DNA of 35,856 bases from Thermoplasmata archaeon (GCA_035622275.1 DASPVQ010000021.1:1-35856); one strand, 5' to 3'. Shown: positions 1 to 8,603, counted from the stretch's first letter. Made by a program: numbers and translations. Notes: a model not told the origin generated them from the sequence alone.

Positions 1-158
1 ACAACGAGTAGGCGACCAGCGCAAGGAGCACGACGGCCACACTGGCGACGAGCGACGTGACGCCCGCCCCCCCCGCTCGTGGAACGAGTGCGCTCCCCCC
101 TGGTATCCGCCGAACTCGTGGTCGTTGCTTCGTCTCGGCTCGAATCCGCGGCACCCAT
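1..158 (-). CDS. Partial membrane protein, possible frameshift, runs off left edge
   Basis: The minus strand carries an ATG at 158-156 four bases after the stop of a small upstream ORF, with a GAGAGG Shine-Dalgarno-like element just before it. The start reads MGAADSSRDEATTT, a polar Ser/Thr-rich N-terminus. A clear transmembrane helix (TSLVASVAVVLLALVAYSL) is encoded near the window edge in a different minus-strand frame. The frames switch around a run of eight C at 67-74, so either an indel in that homopolymer splits one membrane protein, or the helix belongs to a product with another start (for example a GTG near 150). The C-terminus lies outside the window. Family not recognised. Confidence 0.35.
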   Translation of the reverse strand, partial: MGAADSSRDEATTTSSADTRGERTRSTSGGGGRHVARRQCGRRAPCAGRLLV

Positions 159-162
159 TTTC

Positions 163-303
163 TCAACCTCTCCCGCTCTTCTGGGACAGTATCGATCCGG
201 ACTGCGTGACGGCAGAACGTTGGCAGAACATCGGCACGTCGTCGGGCCGGTCTGCGGGTGTTCCCGGCACGACGCAGACCGCGCGCTCGGTGCGCGCGAT
301 CAT
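163..303 (-). CDS. Small ORF (46 aa) upstream of edge membrane protein
   Basis: An ATG at 303-301 opens a 46-codon frame ending in TGA at 163-165, four bases before the next ATG on the same strand. The product starts MIARTERAVCVVPGTP and has two cysteines but no recognisable domain. A TATA-like TTTAT (on the minus strand, 333-339) lies about 33 nt upstream of the ATG, compatible with a very short leader. The tight spacing suggests translational coupling to the edge membrane protein. The call rests on position and promoter only; a random ORF of this size is quite possible. Confidence 0.3.
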   Translation of the reverse strand: MIARTERAVCVVPGTPADRPDDVPMFCQRSAVTQSGSILSQKSGRG

Positions 304-332
304 GGAGAGGTCGAGGAATCGCGTTCCGATAG

Positions 333-339
333 ATAAATT
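333..339 (-). promoter_or_regulatory. TATA-like box for left-edge minus-strand unit
   Basis: ATAAATT stands out in otherwise GC-rich DNA. On the minus strand it reads AATTTAT and lies about 33 nt upstream of the ATG at 303. No plausible plus-strand start lies at the expected distance. Confidence 0.35.
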
Positions 340-817
340 CGTATGGCAAACTCTGCTCGAAGCCGGGCGAATCCACTGTCAGCGGCCGTTTCTCCCGAGA
401 GACCTAACCCACCTGCGCGGATGCCAACCCGGTCCGGGGCTCCCCCGGCTCGGGGCAGAACTGCGAGAGATCACGAGTCCCTCGCCCTCGGATCCGGGGA
501 TGGAGCCCGCGGGTGTTGCGATCCCTCGGCGAACGTCGAATGAACTCGGATGGGCCGGGGCCCCAGCGGTCTAGCCCGAGTCGTTGGGGGGTTGGCCCGC
601 AAACGACTTGCGAGATATACTGGATGCTGATCGCTCACGACCATCTACGTTCGACTCCCCGCGGATCGATCGGCCGCCGCTAGTTCGGTCGAATGGGCGC
701 TTGTCGCGCGGGATGGATGCGCCATGTCTATGGAAGAAGGATGGGCAGAGTCGGGACCGGGCTTGCTTGCTCTCCCGAGCGATGGCGCGACCTCCCTTGC
801 GACGGCGGGTCACGCTG
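340..817. other. Stretch without a supported gene
   Basis: Open frames here are short, Arg/Pro-rich and lack a start context or a familiar domain. The region holds one orphan TATA-like element (GATATAC, 613-619) with no convincing gene downstream on either strand. A sequence near 650 (GTTCGACTCC) looks like a tRNA T-loop but lacks a pairing stem. It may hold regulatory sequence or an unrecognised RNA. Confidence 0.5.
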
Positions 818-1327
818 TCATCGGTTCTCAGGACGCAGAACCAGAATCGTCGACGTCGCGTGCGCGTACAGCCGTCGCGCTCGGTCGACCATGCGGGCCT
901 CCGTCGTCGCGATCCGAGCCCCCGCGTGGACCACATGGCCCTCGGCTCGCAACGTCCCCGAGGCCTCCGTGACCGACCGCAGGAAGTTGACCTTCAGCTC
1001 CAGCGTCGTGTAGCCGACCCCGGCCCGCAGCGTCGTGTGGAACGAGCAGCCCATCGCCGTGTCGAGCAGCACCGTCACGATCCCTCCGTGCACGTTCCCG
1101 AGCGGGCTGTACATGTACTCCGCGGGCTCGAACTCGAAGACGACCGAGGACGGCTCCACGGACACGATCCGCACCCCCAGCATCTCCATGAACGGGGGGG
1201 CGGGCAATACGCCGGTCTGGAACGACCGCATGAACTCGAGCCCGTTCTGGGTTCGCAGCGGCTCGGCGAACCGGCCGGGATCCGACCAGGCGAACTGGCG
1301 TTGGCGAGGGTTGACCGAATCCGGCAT
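818..1327 (-). CDS. PaaI-like hotdog-fold acyl-CoA thioesterase
   Basis: 169 aa. The central segment GNVHGGIVTVLLDTAMG is the signature of the PaaI/YdiI hotdog thioesterases: the His-Gly-Gly motif followed by the helix carrying the catalytic acid, here Asp of LLDTAMG. The following strands (YTTLELKVNFLRSV) and the ending (GARIATTEARMVD) also match the family. Such enzymes hydrolyse acyl- or aryl-CoA thioesters in the cytoplasm, usually as tetramers; the substrate cannot be told from sequence. The ATG at 1327 gives a usual-length protein. It lies 59 bp downstream of a small unknown gene on the same strand and may be cotranscribed with it. Confidence 0.85.
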   Translation of the reverse strand: MPDSVNPRQRQFAWSDPGRFAEPLRTQNGLEFMRSFQTGVLPAPPFMEMLGVRIVSVEPSSVVFEFEPAEYMYSPLGNVHGGIVTVLLDTAMGCSFHTTLRAGVGYTTLELKVNFLRSVTEASGTLRAEGHVVHAGARIATTEARMVDRARRLYAHATSTILVLRPENR

Positions 1328-1386
1328 TGGGGACTTCGCCCGGCCGCGTGGCCATCGGCGTTTCGTTCTTGAGCCCTTGCCCGGGC

Positions 1387-1794
1387 TCAGACGGGTTGAC
1401 GCCGCGCGTTGGCGAGCGTCCACGCTCCGCGCCGGCGCAGGTTGTAGCGCTCCGCGGCGAGTATCTTGTCCCGGACCTCCGCTCTCGCCCACAGAGCGCG
1501 AATGATCGATCGACCTTCGGCGACGTTGGGATAGAACGCGAGCTCCAACCACAGATCCTCGCCCGCCCGGACGCGGAGCGATCGACGCACGTGCTCGGGC
1601 GCGCGGCGCCGACGCTGCGGCGGCGTGACCAGGTAGAGCCAGGGACCGGCGCCGCCGGCCCGGGCGGTCCGGGGACGTACGGCCGCGTAGGCCGCCCGGC
1701 AGCTCCGACGAACGCGTTCTCGGTCCCGTCGCGCCGTCACGAACAGCTCGAGATGGACCGCACCGAGACGGCCGGCATTCACGGAAGTCGCCAC
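1387..1794 (-). CDS. Uncharacterised 135-aa protein
   Basis: GTG start at 1794, with a TTTT/AAAA tract at 1824-1827 about 31 nt upstream that could serve as a TATA element. The protein alternates strand-like (HLELFVTA, PWLYLVTP, LWLELAFYP) and helix-like segments (RERVRRSCRAAYAAV, EGRSIIRALWARAEVRDKILAAERY), which suggests a small alpha/beta fold, perhaps ferredoxin-like. It has no signal peptide or membrane segment and is rich in Arg. I do not recognise the family. The same-strand thioesterase follows after 59 bp. The alternation of hydrophobic and charged residues looks more protein-like than the opposite-strand frame here. Confidence 0.55.
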   Translation of the reverse strand: MATSVNAGRLGAVHLELFVTARRDRERVRRSCRAAYAAVRPRTARAGGAGPWLYLVTPPQRRRRAPEHVRRSLRVRAGEDLWLELAFYPNVAEGRSIIRALWARAEVRDKILAAERYNLRRRGAWTLANARRQPV

Positions 1795-2016
1795 GGCCTC
1801 GCAGACACGGCCTCGAATGTGATGTTTTCGCCCGGGCGCGGGCCGGGACGCGTCGGACCGCCACCGAAACGACGGCCCCCACGCACCGTTGCCGGGTGGC
1901 GCTCCGGTCCACCGGCTGCGCGCCCGCGGGCTCCACGGGAGGGGCGCGAAAGCGCCCGGTCAGCGGCCGGATCCGCGGAGCACAGGTTTGGGTGGCCTCC
2001 GCGCTGCGCCCGGTTC

Positions 2017-3504
2017 GTGAGCCCTGCATCCGAGAACCTTCGCTGGAGCGAGTTCGACCGGTGGACACGTCGCCGTCGCCGGTCGGACGATGTCCCCGGG
2101 CTCTCGGTCGGGCTGTTCCGCCGCGGCCGCCGGCCCATCACCCGGGGATACGGCTGGCGCGACCGCGCGCGCCGCCTCCCCGCGAGCCCGCAGACCGTCT
2201 TCGGCACCGGCTCGGTCACCAAGTCGTTCACGGCGCTCGCCGTTCTGCGCCTCCAGGAGCTCGGCGCTCTGCGCGTCCGCGATCCCGTCGTTCGCTACCT
2301 TCCGGAGTTCCGGACACCGGATCCCCGTCGGACGGCGCGCATCTCCCTCCACCATCTGCTCACGCACACCTCGGGGCTGCCGCCGCTCCCGTCGCGGTTC
2401 TACATGTGGGCCCGCAGCGAGGCGCGCGCCCCGACCTACGAGTCGAGGGCGGCGCAGCGCCTCGGTATCGACCCGACCCATCCGCCGATCGACCGCTACG
2501 AGGACCTGATCGAGTTCCTCGGGAGCGCCCGGTACCGGCTGGTCGGCGCGCCCGAGCAGTACTTCAGCTACTCCAACGAAGGATACTCGCTGCTCGGTGC
2601 CGTGATCGAGCGGGCGAGCGGGCGGACCTTCGAGGGCTGGCTGGACGACGCGATCCTCCGGCCGGCGGGCCTGCGCTCCGCCACATTCGACCCGGGGGTC
2701 CTGGTGCGGTCCGACGAGGTCACGACGCTCTACTCGGCGAACTGGCACCGCGGGGGTGCGCCGCTCCTCGCCTCGCAGGAGTGGACCGTGGAGGGATGCA
2801 GCCGGCCGGCCGGCGGCCTCACCATCAACGTCGAGGACCTCCTCCGATTCGTCGAGCTCGTGGTTCGCGGCGGCCGGGTCGGCGGGCGTCGGATCCTCTC
2901 CACGACGAGCGTCACCGAGATGATCCGGCCGCACGCCGAGCTGTTCCCGGGCCTCTACTACGGGTACGGGGCCCTCGTCCGGCGGGACGAACGGGGACGG
3001 GTCCTCGCGTTCCACGGCGGGGCGCGGCCCGGCGTTTCCGCCGTCTGGGCGGCGGCCCCTTCCGCCGGCGTCGGGGGAGCCGTGCTCGCGAACCGCATCG
3101 AGGCGCCCACGGAAGCGATCGTCGCGGCCGCGATCAACCCGATGCTCGGGCGGGCGCGCGACGTGCCGCTCGTGGGCCTGCCCGAGCCCGGAGTCGTTCC
3201 CCCCTCCCTCGACGAGTACGGGGGCTGGTACGGCTCCGGGGAGTTGAGCTGGTACGAGATCCGGGCGCGCCGACGGCACCTGAGGGTCGACGACCGGGGC
3301 CTTCCTCCCCGCTTCTCCGACCTCCGGCTGCGGCCGATCGGTGGCGACGACTTCGCGGCGGGGACAGGGGCCGCGGCGACCTGGGTGAGGTTCCTTCGCG
3401 ACCGCCAGGGCCGCGTGATCGCCATGAACCGAAGACTGCGCTTCGTACGCAAGCGCGACCCGCGCGATCGGGCCGCGGCGCGACGCGGCCGGATCGTCTG
3501 GTAG
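2017..3504 (+). CDS. Serine beta-lactamase/PBP-like hydrolase
   Basis: 495 aa from a GTG at 2017. It has the three active-site motifs of the beta-lactamase/transpeptidase-like fold: S-V-T-K (Ser66-Lys69) after VFGTG, the Y-S-N box (Tyr185) in YFSYSNEGYSLLG, and H-G-G (His333) in AFHGGARPG. LHHLLTHTSGLPPLP between the first two is the usual family landmark. The last 120 residues form an extra beta-rich domain, as in many ClbP/EstB/LACTB-type proteins. No signal peptide is obvious, so it may be cytosolic. In archaea, which lack murein, such proteins probably act as peptidases or esterases; the substrate is unknown. A second, unequal paralogue follows. The start is uncertain: frame-compatible codons exist upstream, but the conserved fold begins near VPGLSVGLF. 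Confidence 0.85.
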   Translation: MSPASENLRWSEFDRWTRRRRRSDDVPGLSVGLFRRGRRPITRGYGWRDRARRLPASPQTVFGTGSVTKSFTALAVLRLQELGALRVRDPVVRYLPEFRTPDPRRTARISLHHLLTHTSGLPPLPSRFYMWARSEARAPTYESRAAQRLGIDPTHPPIDRYEDLIEFLGSARYRLVGAPEQYFSYSNEGYSLLGAVIERASGRTFEGWLDDAILRPAGLRSATFDPGVLVRSDEVTTLYSANWHRGGAPLLASQEWTVEGCSRPAGGLTINVEDLLRFVELVVRGGRVGGRRILSTTSVTEMIRPHAELFPGLYYGYGALVRRDERGRVLAFHGGARPGVSAVWAAAPSAGVGGAVLANRIEAPTEAIVAAAINPMLGRARDVPLVGLPEPGVVPPSLDEYGGWYGSGELSWYEIRARRRHLRVDDRGLPPRFSDLRLRPIGGDDFAAGTGAAATWVRFLRDRQGRVIAMNRRLRFVRKRDPRDRAAARRGRIVW

Positions 3505-3613
3505 CGCCCGATCGCGACCGCTCTTCCCCACCGAGTGCCGCCGGGTCCACCGAGGCCCCCGGCCGCCCTCGCCATCGTCGGGGGACCGCCGCGGGGCCCT
3601 CGCGGGTCGTGGC

Positions 3614-3619
3614 ATTTAA
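3614..3619 (+). promoter_or_regulatory. TATA-like box of second serine hydrolase
   Basis: TTTAAT in a GC-rich gap, centred about 26 nt before the tandem GTG codons at 3640 and 3643. This is the spacing expected for a leaderless archaeal transcript. Confidence 0.55.
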
Positions 3620-3642
3620 TCCGACGAGGTGCTCCCCGGGTG

Positions 3643-4827
3643 GTGGCGACGATCCTGCACCCGGGCTCAGCGGCGGCCGTCGGGATGTCACTGGAGCGGA
3701 TCGGCCACCTCGGGGAGCTCGCCGGCCAATGGCTGCGCGAGGGCAACGTGCAGACGATGGTGCTGCTCGTGGCCCGTCGTGGGCAGATCGTCTTCCACCG
3801 CGCGTTCGGCCCGCTCACGCCGGACCCCGGCGCTTCCCCGACGCCGCTCGACGCCATCTTCCCGACGGCCTCGGTCGGGAAGGTCATCACCGCGACGGCG
3901 GTGATGCTCCTCGTCGAGGAGGGCCTCGTCGGCCTCAACCGTCCGGTCTCGGGCTACCTGCCCGAGTTCCAGGGGGAGGGCAAGGACGCCGTCCTCGTGC
4001 GGCACCTGCTCACCCACACCTCGGGACTGCGGGGCGAGGACGTGGAGCGCTTCGTGACGCAATCGCGCGGGGAGCTCGAGATCCCGCCGGCGACCGGATC
4101 GCTCCACCCCCTCTTGAACGAGTACTTCGCGCGGCGCTATCGCTGCCCGCTCTGGAAGCCGCCGGGCGTGGAGATGTCCTACCTCCCGTACGGGTTCGAG
4201 CTGCTCGGGGAGATCGTGCGCCGGGTCTCCGCGGAGCCGCTCGACCGGTTCGCTCGCGACCGGATCTTCCGACCGCTCGGCATGGACGACTCCTCCTACT
4301 GCCCCGTCGACGTCGCGCCGCAGCGGCGGGTCCGCCGCGCGCCCGAGCCCGATCTCCCGACCGACGCGACGGACCTCGCCCACGAGACCGAGCGGCTCTA
4401 CTGGGGATCCGGCGGGGTCGAGACCACGGCCCATGATCTCGCCGTGTTCGGCCAGATGTTCCTCAACCGCGGCCGCTACGGCGACGCTCGGATCCTGAGT
4501 CCGGCGGGCGTCGCGGCCATGACCCGCAACCAGATCCCGGGCATCGGCGCCGAGTTCTACGGGCAGGTGTTCCCCGAGGCGTCGTTCGGCTACGGCTGGA
4601 GCGTGCACGGCGATAAGACCGGCATGTGCGGGGGCCTGTACTCGGCCCGCGCGTTCGAGCACTGGGGACGGGGTGGGTCGTACTTCTGGGTCGATCCGGA
4701 TCTTGCGATCGTCGGCGTCTACCTCTCCGCGACAGCGTGGTCGCTCGACACCGTGGTCCACTGGTTCCGCTACAACCGAGCGGACCTGTTCCAGGACGCG
4801 GTCACCGCGGCCGTCTCGGAGCCGTAG
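3643..4827 (+). CDS. Serine beta-lactamase/PBP-like hydrolase, variant Tyr motif
   Basis: About 394 aa. S-V-G-K (Ser77-Lys80) in IFPTASVGK provides the nucleophile and general base, HLLTHTSGLRGEDV is the family landmark, and HWGRGGSYFWVDPD replaces the third motif. The second motif reads YLPYGFELLG, so the usual Y-S-N is Y-L-P here, which could change substrate or activity. It is shorter than the paralogue upstream because it lacks the extra C-terminal beta domain. Start choice: the TATA-like box at 3614 points to GTG 3640/3643 as a leaderless start; an ATG at 3685 is the alternative and loses only a non-conserved stretch. No signal peptide is seen. Likely a peptidase or esterase of unknown substrate. 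Confidence 0.85.
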   Translation: MATILHPGSAAAVGMSLERIGHLGELAGQWLREGNVQTMVLLVARRGQIVFHRAFGPLTPDPGASPTPLDAIFPTASVGKVITATAVMLLVEEGLVGLNRPVSGYLPEFQGEGKDAVLVRHLLTHTSGLRGEDVERFVTQSRGELEIPPATGSLHPLLNEYFARRYRCPLWKPPGVEMSYLPYGFELLGEIVRRVSAEPLDRFARDRIFRPLGMDDSSYCPVDVAPQRRVRRAPEPDLPTDATDLAHETERLYWGSGGVETTAHDLAVFGQMFLNRGRYGDARILSPAGVAAMTRNQIPGIGAEFYGQVFPEASFGYGWSVHGDKTGMCGGLYSARAFEHWGRGGSYFWVDPDLAIVGVYLSATAWSLDTVVHWFRYNRADLFQDAVTAAVSEP

Positions 4828-4904
4828 CCCTTCCCCCGGGCGCGACCGGCGTGAGAGGCGGCCGGGCGCGAGCCGGGGCCCCGGCCCGTCGGTCCGGAAA
4901 ACAG

Positions 4905-4909
4905 TTTAC
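4905..4909 (+). promoter_or_regulatory. TATA-like box of kelch surface protein
   Basis: TTTAC within AAAACAGTTTACG, about 43 nt before the GTG at 4950. It implies a leader of roughly 17 nt, which carries GGAGGGG (4940-4946). Confidence 0.45.
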
Positions 4910-4949
4910 GCGGCGAACCCCCTCCGCCCGACGACGGTCGGAGGGGACC

Positions 4950-7625
4950 GTGCCGCTGACCGACTCCGAGCCGTGGGGAGCGCCGCGACGCTGCGCGCCG
5001 CCGTACGCGTTCGCGATGGCGGCCTTGGTGATCGGCACGTCGCTTCTCCTCGCACCGACCCCCGGTACCGCCGCGGCGCTTGCGCCGCCGGCGACGGTCC
5101 ACTGCGCGGCCGGACCTCCCGACGGCGATGGCCGACCCGCCGTGACCCACCCGAGCTGCCCGGTCGCCCCGCGGCCGAACCCTCCATCGGTCCCGTCGAG
5201 CGGCTGGGAACTCGCCGATGACCTTGCCTGGGCGCCTTCCAGCCCACCCGCGGCGGCGACGGGCGAAGGGGCGGGCCTCGCCGGCGACGCTCCGTCCGCG
5301 ACCGCGGTCCTGTTCGGCGGGGCCGTGAACGGAACGCTCTCGGCGAGCACCGAGCTCTACAACCAGTCGACCGGTGTGTGGACCACGCTCGCTCCTGCGA
5401 CCGGCCCGTCGGCCCGCAGCGACTTCGCCTTCGGCGCGGATCCGGAGCTAAACGAGGCCGTTCTCTTCGGCGGGGTCGTGAACGCGACGGCCCAGCGCGT
5501 GGATGCCTCGACCTGGATCTTTGACTTCGCCGCTCGCAGCTGGACGAACGTCTCGAGCAGCCTCGCCCCGCCTCCGAGAGAGGACGCCGCCTTCGCCGTC
5601 GATCCGACCGGGGGGTTCGCGCTGCTGTTCGGCGGCGTCGACCCGGACTACTCGCCCACGAGCTCGTTGACCTACCGCGACCTCTGGCGGCTCGACCTCG
5701 GCACATATGCCTGGACCGAGGTGACCGTCGCGGGGGCGGCCGCGCCGCCGGCGCTCCAGGGAGCGGAGCTCGCCTGGGATCCCGACCTCGCGCTCTTCCA
5801 GCTGTTCGGCGGTTGTTACCCGTGCTCCTCGGCCGTCTGGGACTTCGATCCGGTCAACTCGACCTGGTGGGAGCTCGCTGCTCCGGCGGGCACCCCTCCC
5901 TCCGCGCGCGAGGACGGCGCCTGGACCTTCGACCCCGTCCGCGGAACCGAGGTCCTCTTCGGCGGGACCGACGGGGTCGTCGACTACGCCGACACCTTCG
6001 AGTACGAGCCCGGGGCGAACGCCTGGGTGACGGAGACCGCGCCGGGAGGACCTTCGGCCCGCGCGAGCCCCGCCGCCACCTGGCTCGACGTCACCGCCAA
6101 CGAGACGCTGCTGTTGAGCGGGGGCACCGGCGTGACGGCGCCCGACCTCTGGCAGCTCGCTCCGGTCTCGAACATGAGCGTCGAGGTCGACAACGCCTCC
6201 TCGCGCGCCCCGATCGCCGGGGCGTTCGTGGACCTCGACGCGAAGGCCGCGGGACGGACCTCCGCGGCCGGCGTGCTCAACCTCACCGACCTCGATCCCA
6301 CCGAGACGAACCTCAGCGCGATCGCGCTCGGCTACGCCGGGGCGACCGCGACGTTCTGGCTTCCTCCGAACGCCTCGGTCGTCCGGGCGTTCTCGCTGGC
6401 GCCGGTCCCGCCGGGCCGCCTCACCGTGCGGGTCGTCAACGCCTCGGGGGTGCCCGTCCCGGGCGCCGCGGTCACGGCCGTCACGCTCGGGATCCCGGAT
6501 CCCGAGGGCCCGCTCGCGACCTTGGCGAACGGGACCGCGGAGTTCTTCGGCCTCCCGACGGCCCTGCCGGTGCCGAACACCACCGTGACCGTCACCCACG
6601 CCCTCGACCACGCGGCGAACGCGACCGTCGCGGTGCCGCCGGGCGGCGCGGTCGCCGTGACGGTCGTGCTCGCGTCGTACGCGAGCCTCGATCTCGAGGT
6701 GATCGGCGAGCTCGCCAACGACACCGACACGCCGGTCGCGCACGCCCTGATCCTCGAGAACCTCACCTCGCTCGGCACCACCGACGACGAGGGGTGGCTC
6801 AACACGACCAGCCTCGTGCCGGACTCGGCACGCTTCTCGATCACGGCCGACGGCTTCGATCCCGCGCTCGCGGACCTCCTGTTCCCCTACTCGGGCGTCG
6901 TGGTCCACCGCATCTACCTCTCGGGCGTGCCGTTCGGGGCGATGGAGGTGACCGTCGTCGACGGCGTCACCCTCCAACCGGTGCCGGAGGTCGAGCTGGT
7001 CGCCCGATCGAACCTCTCGCTCTCGAGCGTGAGCGCGGGGACGATCGGGCTGACGAACCTGAGCGGCGAGGCCCTCCTCCCGCTGCCGCAGGCGATCTAC
7101 TCCCTGACCGCCTCCGCCGCGGAGTACCTCGCCACGACGACCCCGTCGGACCTCGGCATCCTCTCCGGCCGCACGCTGAACGTCACCCTCGCCCTCACGC
7201 CCCTCCCCGGCGCGACCGTCGACGTGCTCGTGCACGACGCGCGCTCCGGCGCTCCGATCACCTCGGCCGAGGTCGCGGTCGAGTACGCGACGACGTACAA
7301 CACCTCGGGCCTCGGCTGGGCGAACTTCACGAACGTCCACTTCGGGCCGATCGAGATCGTCGTCTCCCACCCGGGCTACGCCCCGAACGATACGCTCGGC
7401 GATTTCTTCCCCAACGAGATCGACGACCGGTACCTCGTGAACCTCACGCCGCTCCCCCCGACCTCCGCGCTGCCCACCCCCGGCGGCGCGCTGCCCAACC
7501 TCGTGGCGGGCGGGGCCGCGTTCTGGCCGTTTCTGGTCCTCTTCGGCCTGGTCGCCGGCGGGACGGCGCTCTACCTGTTCGCGCTGCGCATCCCGCGACG
7601 CGGCGAAGGCGCGGGACCGCCGTAG
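4950..7625 (+). CDS. Secreted kelch-repeat / Ig-like surface protein, C-terminal anchor
   Basis: 891 aa. The GTG start is preceded by GGAGGGG and a TATA-like element. Residues about 20-45 form a signal peptide (FAMAALVIGTSLLLA). Six kelch-type repeats follow, marked by VLFGG or LFGG at about residues 119, 171, 227, 285, 335 and a degenerate LLSGG at 389, likely one beta-propeller. Five carboxypeptidase-regulatory-like or Ig-like modules follow, starting near 413, 494, 584, 669 and 759, each with the pattern V-x-N/D-x-x-S/T-x-x-P-V/I-x-x-A. Many N-x-S/T sites fit N-glycosylation. A helix at about 856-880 (FWPFLVLFGLVAGGTALYLFAL) and a basic tail anchor it, leaving the bulk outside. Adhesion or surface-layer association is inferred; no catalytic motif is seen. 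Confidence 0.85.
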   Translation: MPLTDSEPWGAPRRCAPPYAFAMAALVIGTSLLLAPTPGTAAALAPPATVHCAAGPPDGDGRPAVTHPSCPVAPRPNPPSVPSSGWELADDLAWAPSSPPAAATGEGAGLAGDAPSATAVLFGGAVNGTLSASTELYNQSTGVWTTLAPATGPSARSDFAFGADPELNEAVLFGGVVNATAQRVDASTWIFDFAARSWTNVSSSLAPPPREDAAFAVDPTGGFALLFGGVDPDYSPTSSLTYRDLWRLDLGTYAWTEVTVAGAAAPPALQGAELAWDPDLALFQLFGGCYPCSSAVWDFDPVNSTWWELAAPAGTPPSAREDGAWTFDPVRGTEVLFGGTDGVVDYADTFEYEPGANAWVTETAPGGPSARASPAATWLDVTANETLLLSGGTGVTAPDLWQLAPVSNMSVEVDNASSRAPIAGAFVDLDAKAAGRTSAAGVLNLTDLDPTETNLSAIALGYAGATATFWLPPNASVVRAFSLAPVPPGRLTVRVVNASGVPVPGAAVTAVTLGIPDPEGPLATLANGTAEFFGLPTALPVPNTTVTVTHALDHAANATVAVPPGGAVAVTVVLASYASLDLEVIGELANDTDTPVAHALILENLTSLGTTDDEGWLNTTSLVPDSARFSITADGFDPALADLLFPYSGVVVHRIYLSGVPFGAMEVTVVDGVTLQPVPEVELVARSNLSLSSVSAGTIGLTNLSGEALLPLPQAIYSLTASAAEYLATTTPSDLGILSGRTLNVTLALTPLPGATVDVLVHDARSGAPITSAEVAVEYATTYNTSGLGWANFTNVHFGPIEIVVSHPGYAPNDTLGDFFPNEIDDRYLVNLTPLPPTSALPTPGGALPNLVAGGAAFWPFLVLFGLVAGGTALYLFALRIPRRGEGAGPP

Positions 7626-7637
7626 TCCGGCGACGAC

Positions 7638-8603
7638 CTAGGCGCGGCCGGCCCGATGGGCCGGGGCGACCGGATCGGGCGCGCCCGGGGCCCCGCGCTC
7701 GAACGGTCGCCGCACGACCAGGATCACGGCGGCGACCGCCGCGATCGCGCCGACGCTGGTCCCGCAGAGCCCGGTCGTCGGGGCGAGCGAGATCCCGAGG
7801 GCGACGAGCCCCGCGACCACGACCGCCGCGAGAAGGGCGGGCAGACCGGGGAGCCGCCCGAGCGGCGGGGGCTCGGCCCGTGATCGCGCGGCGAGCGCCG
7901 CTCGAAACTCGGCTGAGAGCTCGTAGGTCGCGGCCGGGTCCTCCTCGCCCGCTCGCCCCGCCTCGACGGTGGGCAGTTCCGCGCCACTCCCGGTCGCCGG
8001 CCGAACGAAGGTGAGGAGCGTCGCGAGCGTCGCGAGCCCGACGAGCGCCACGAACGCGGGGTCGCTCACGGCCTCGAGCGGGAGCGTCGCCCCCGGGGCG
8101 CCGGCGATCAGGTTCGCCACGCCCCGGGCCTGGGAGCCGATCACTTCGAGGTAGCCGGCGAGCAGGCTCGCGGTCGACAGACCGCCGGGCAGCCCGAGGG
8201 AGATCGCCCGGGCGGCGAGGAGCGCGAGCGCGTCGGCGGCGGCGACCGCGAGGCCGAGGACGCGCGTGCCGAGCCCCTCCTCGTCCCGGCACGTCACGAT
8301 GAACAGGATGAGGGGCCCGGCGGCGAGCGCGCCGAAGGTGACGGTGTCGCCACCGCTGCCCAGCGGCGAGGAGCCGAAGATCGTCCCGACGACGACGAGC
8401 AGGAGCGCGACGAAGATCGCCGTCGCGAAGAGGCCGCCGTGCGCCGGCCAGAAGTACGGGAGGACCACGATCGCGGCGGCCGCGGCGTACGCGGCGACGA
8501 GGCTCGCGAGCACGCCGGGAGGAAGGCCGGCCACGGTCGCCGCCGCGGCGTAGACGAACGCCGGCGCGCCGAGCAGCACCCACAGCGAGCCCGCGAGCCT
8601 CAT
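7638..8603 (-). CDS. Polytopic membrane protein of MoxR-DUF58 cluster
   Basis: 321 aa and strongly hydrophobic, with about eight helices, for example LWVLLGAPAFVYAAAATVAG, ATAIFVALLLVVVGTIFG and LPALLAAVVVAGLVALGISLA. A polar, acidic loop (about residues 225-255) lies before the last two helices. The ATG at 8603 overlaps the stop of the upstream DUF58 gene by 4 bp, so the two are translationally coupled. It is the last gene of a five-gene minus-strand operon. No enzyme motif is seen. By context it may be the membrane scaffold for the MoxR/DUF58 system, but I do not recognise a named family. Confidence 0.75.
   Translation of the reverse strand: MRLAGSLWVLLGAPAFVYAAAATVAGLPPGVLASLVAAYAAAAAIVVLPYFWPAHGGLFATAIFVALLLVVVGTIFGSSPLGSGGDTVTFGALAAGPLILFIVTCRDEEGLGTRVLGLAVAAADALALLAARAISLGLPGGLSTASLLAGYLEVIGSQARGVANLIAGAPGATLPLEAVSDPAFVALVGLATLATLLTFVRPATGSGAELPTVEAGRAGEEDPAATYELSAEFRAALAARSRAEPPPLGRLPGLPALLAAVVVAGLVALGISLAPTTGLCGTSVGAIAAVAAVILVVRRPFERGAPGAPDPVAPAHRAGRA

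Noticed and set aside
640-690. tRNA-like T-loop sequence GTTCGACTCC
   Set aside because: No pairing T-stem, anticodon arm or acceptor stem can be formed around it.
571-936. Minus-strand open frame of 121 codons overlapping the thioesterase 3' end
   Set aside because: Arg/Ser-rich shadow without domain or start context, and it conflicts with the well-supported PaaI-like gene.
1896-4436. Very long open frame (over 800 codons) on the plus strand across both serine hydrolases
   Set aside because: Arg/Pro/Ala-dominated composition and no domain; it is an out-of-frame shadow of two genes with intact catalytic motifs, caused by high GC at third positions.
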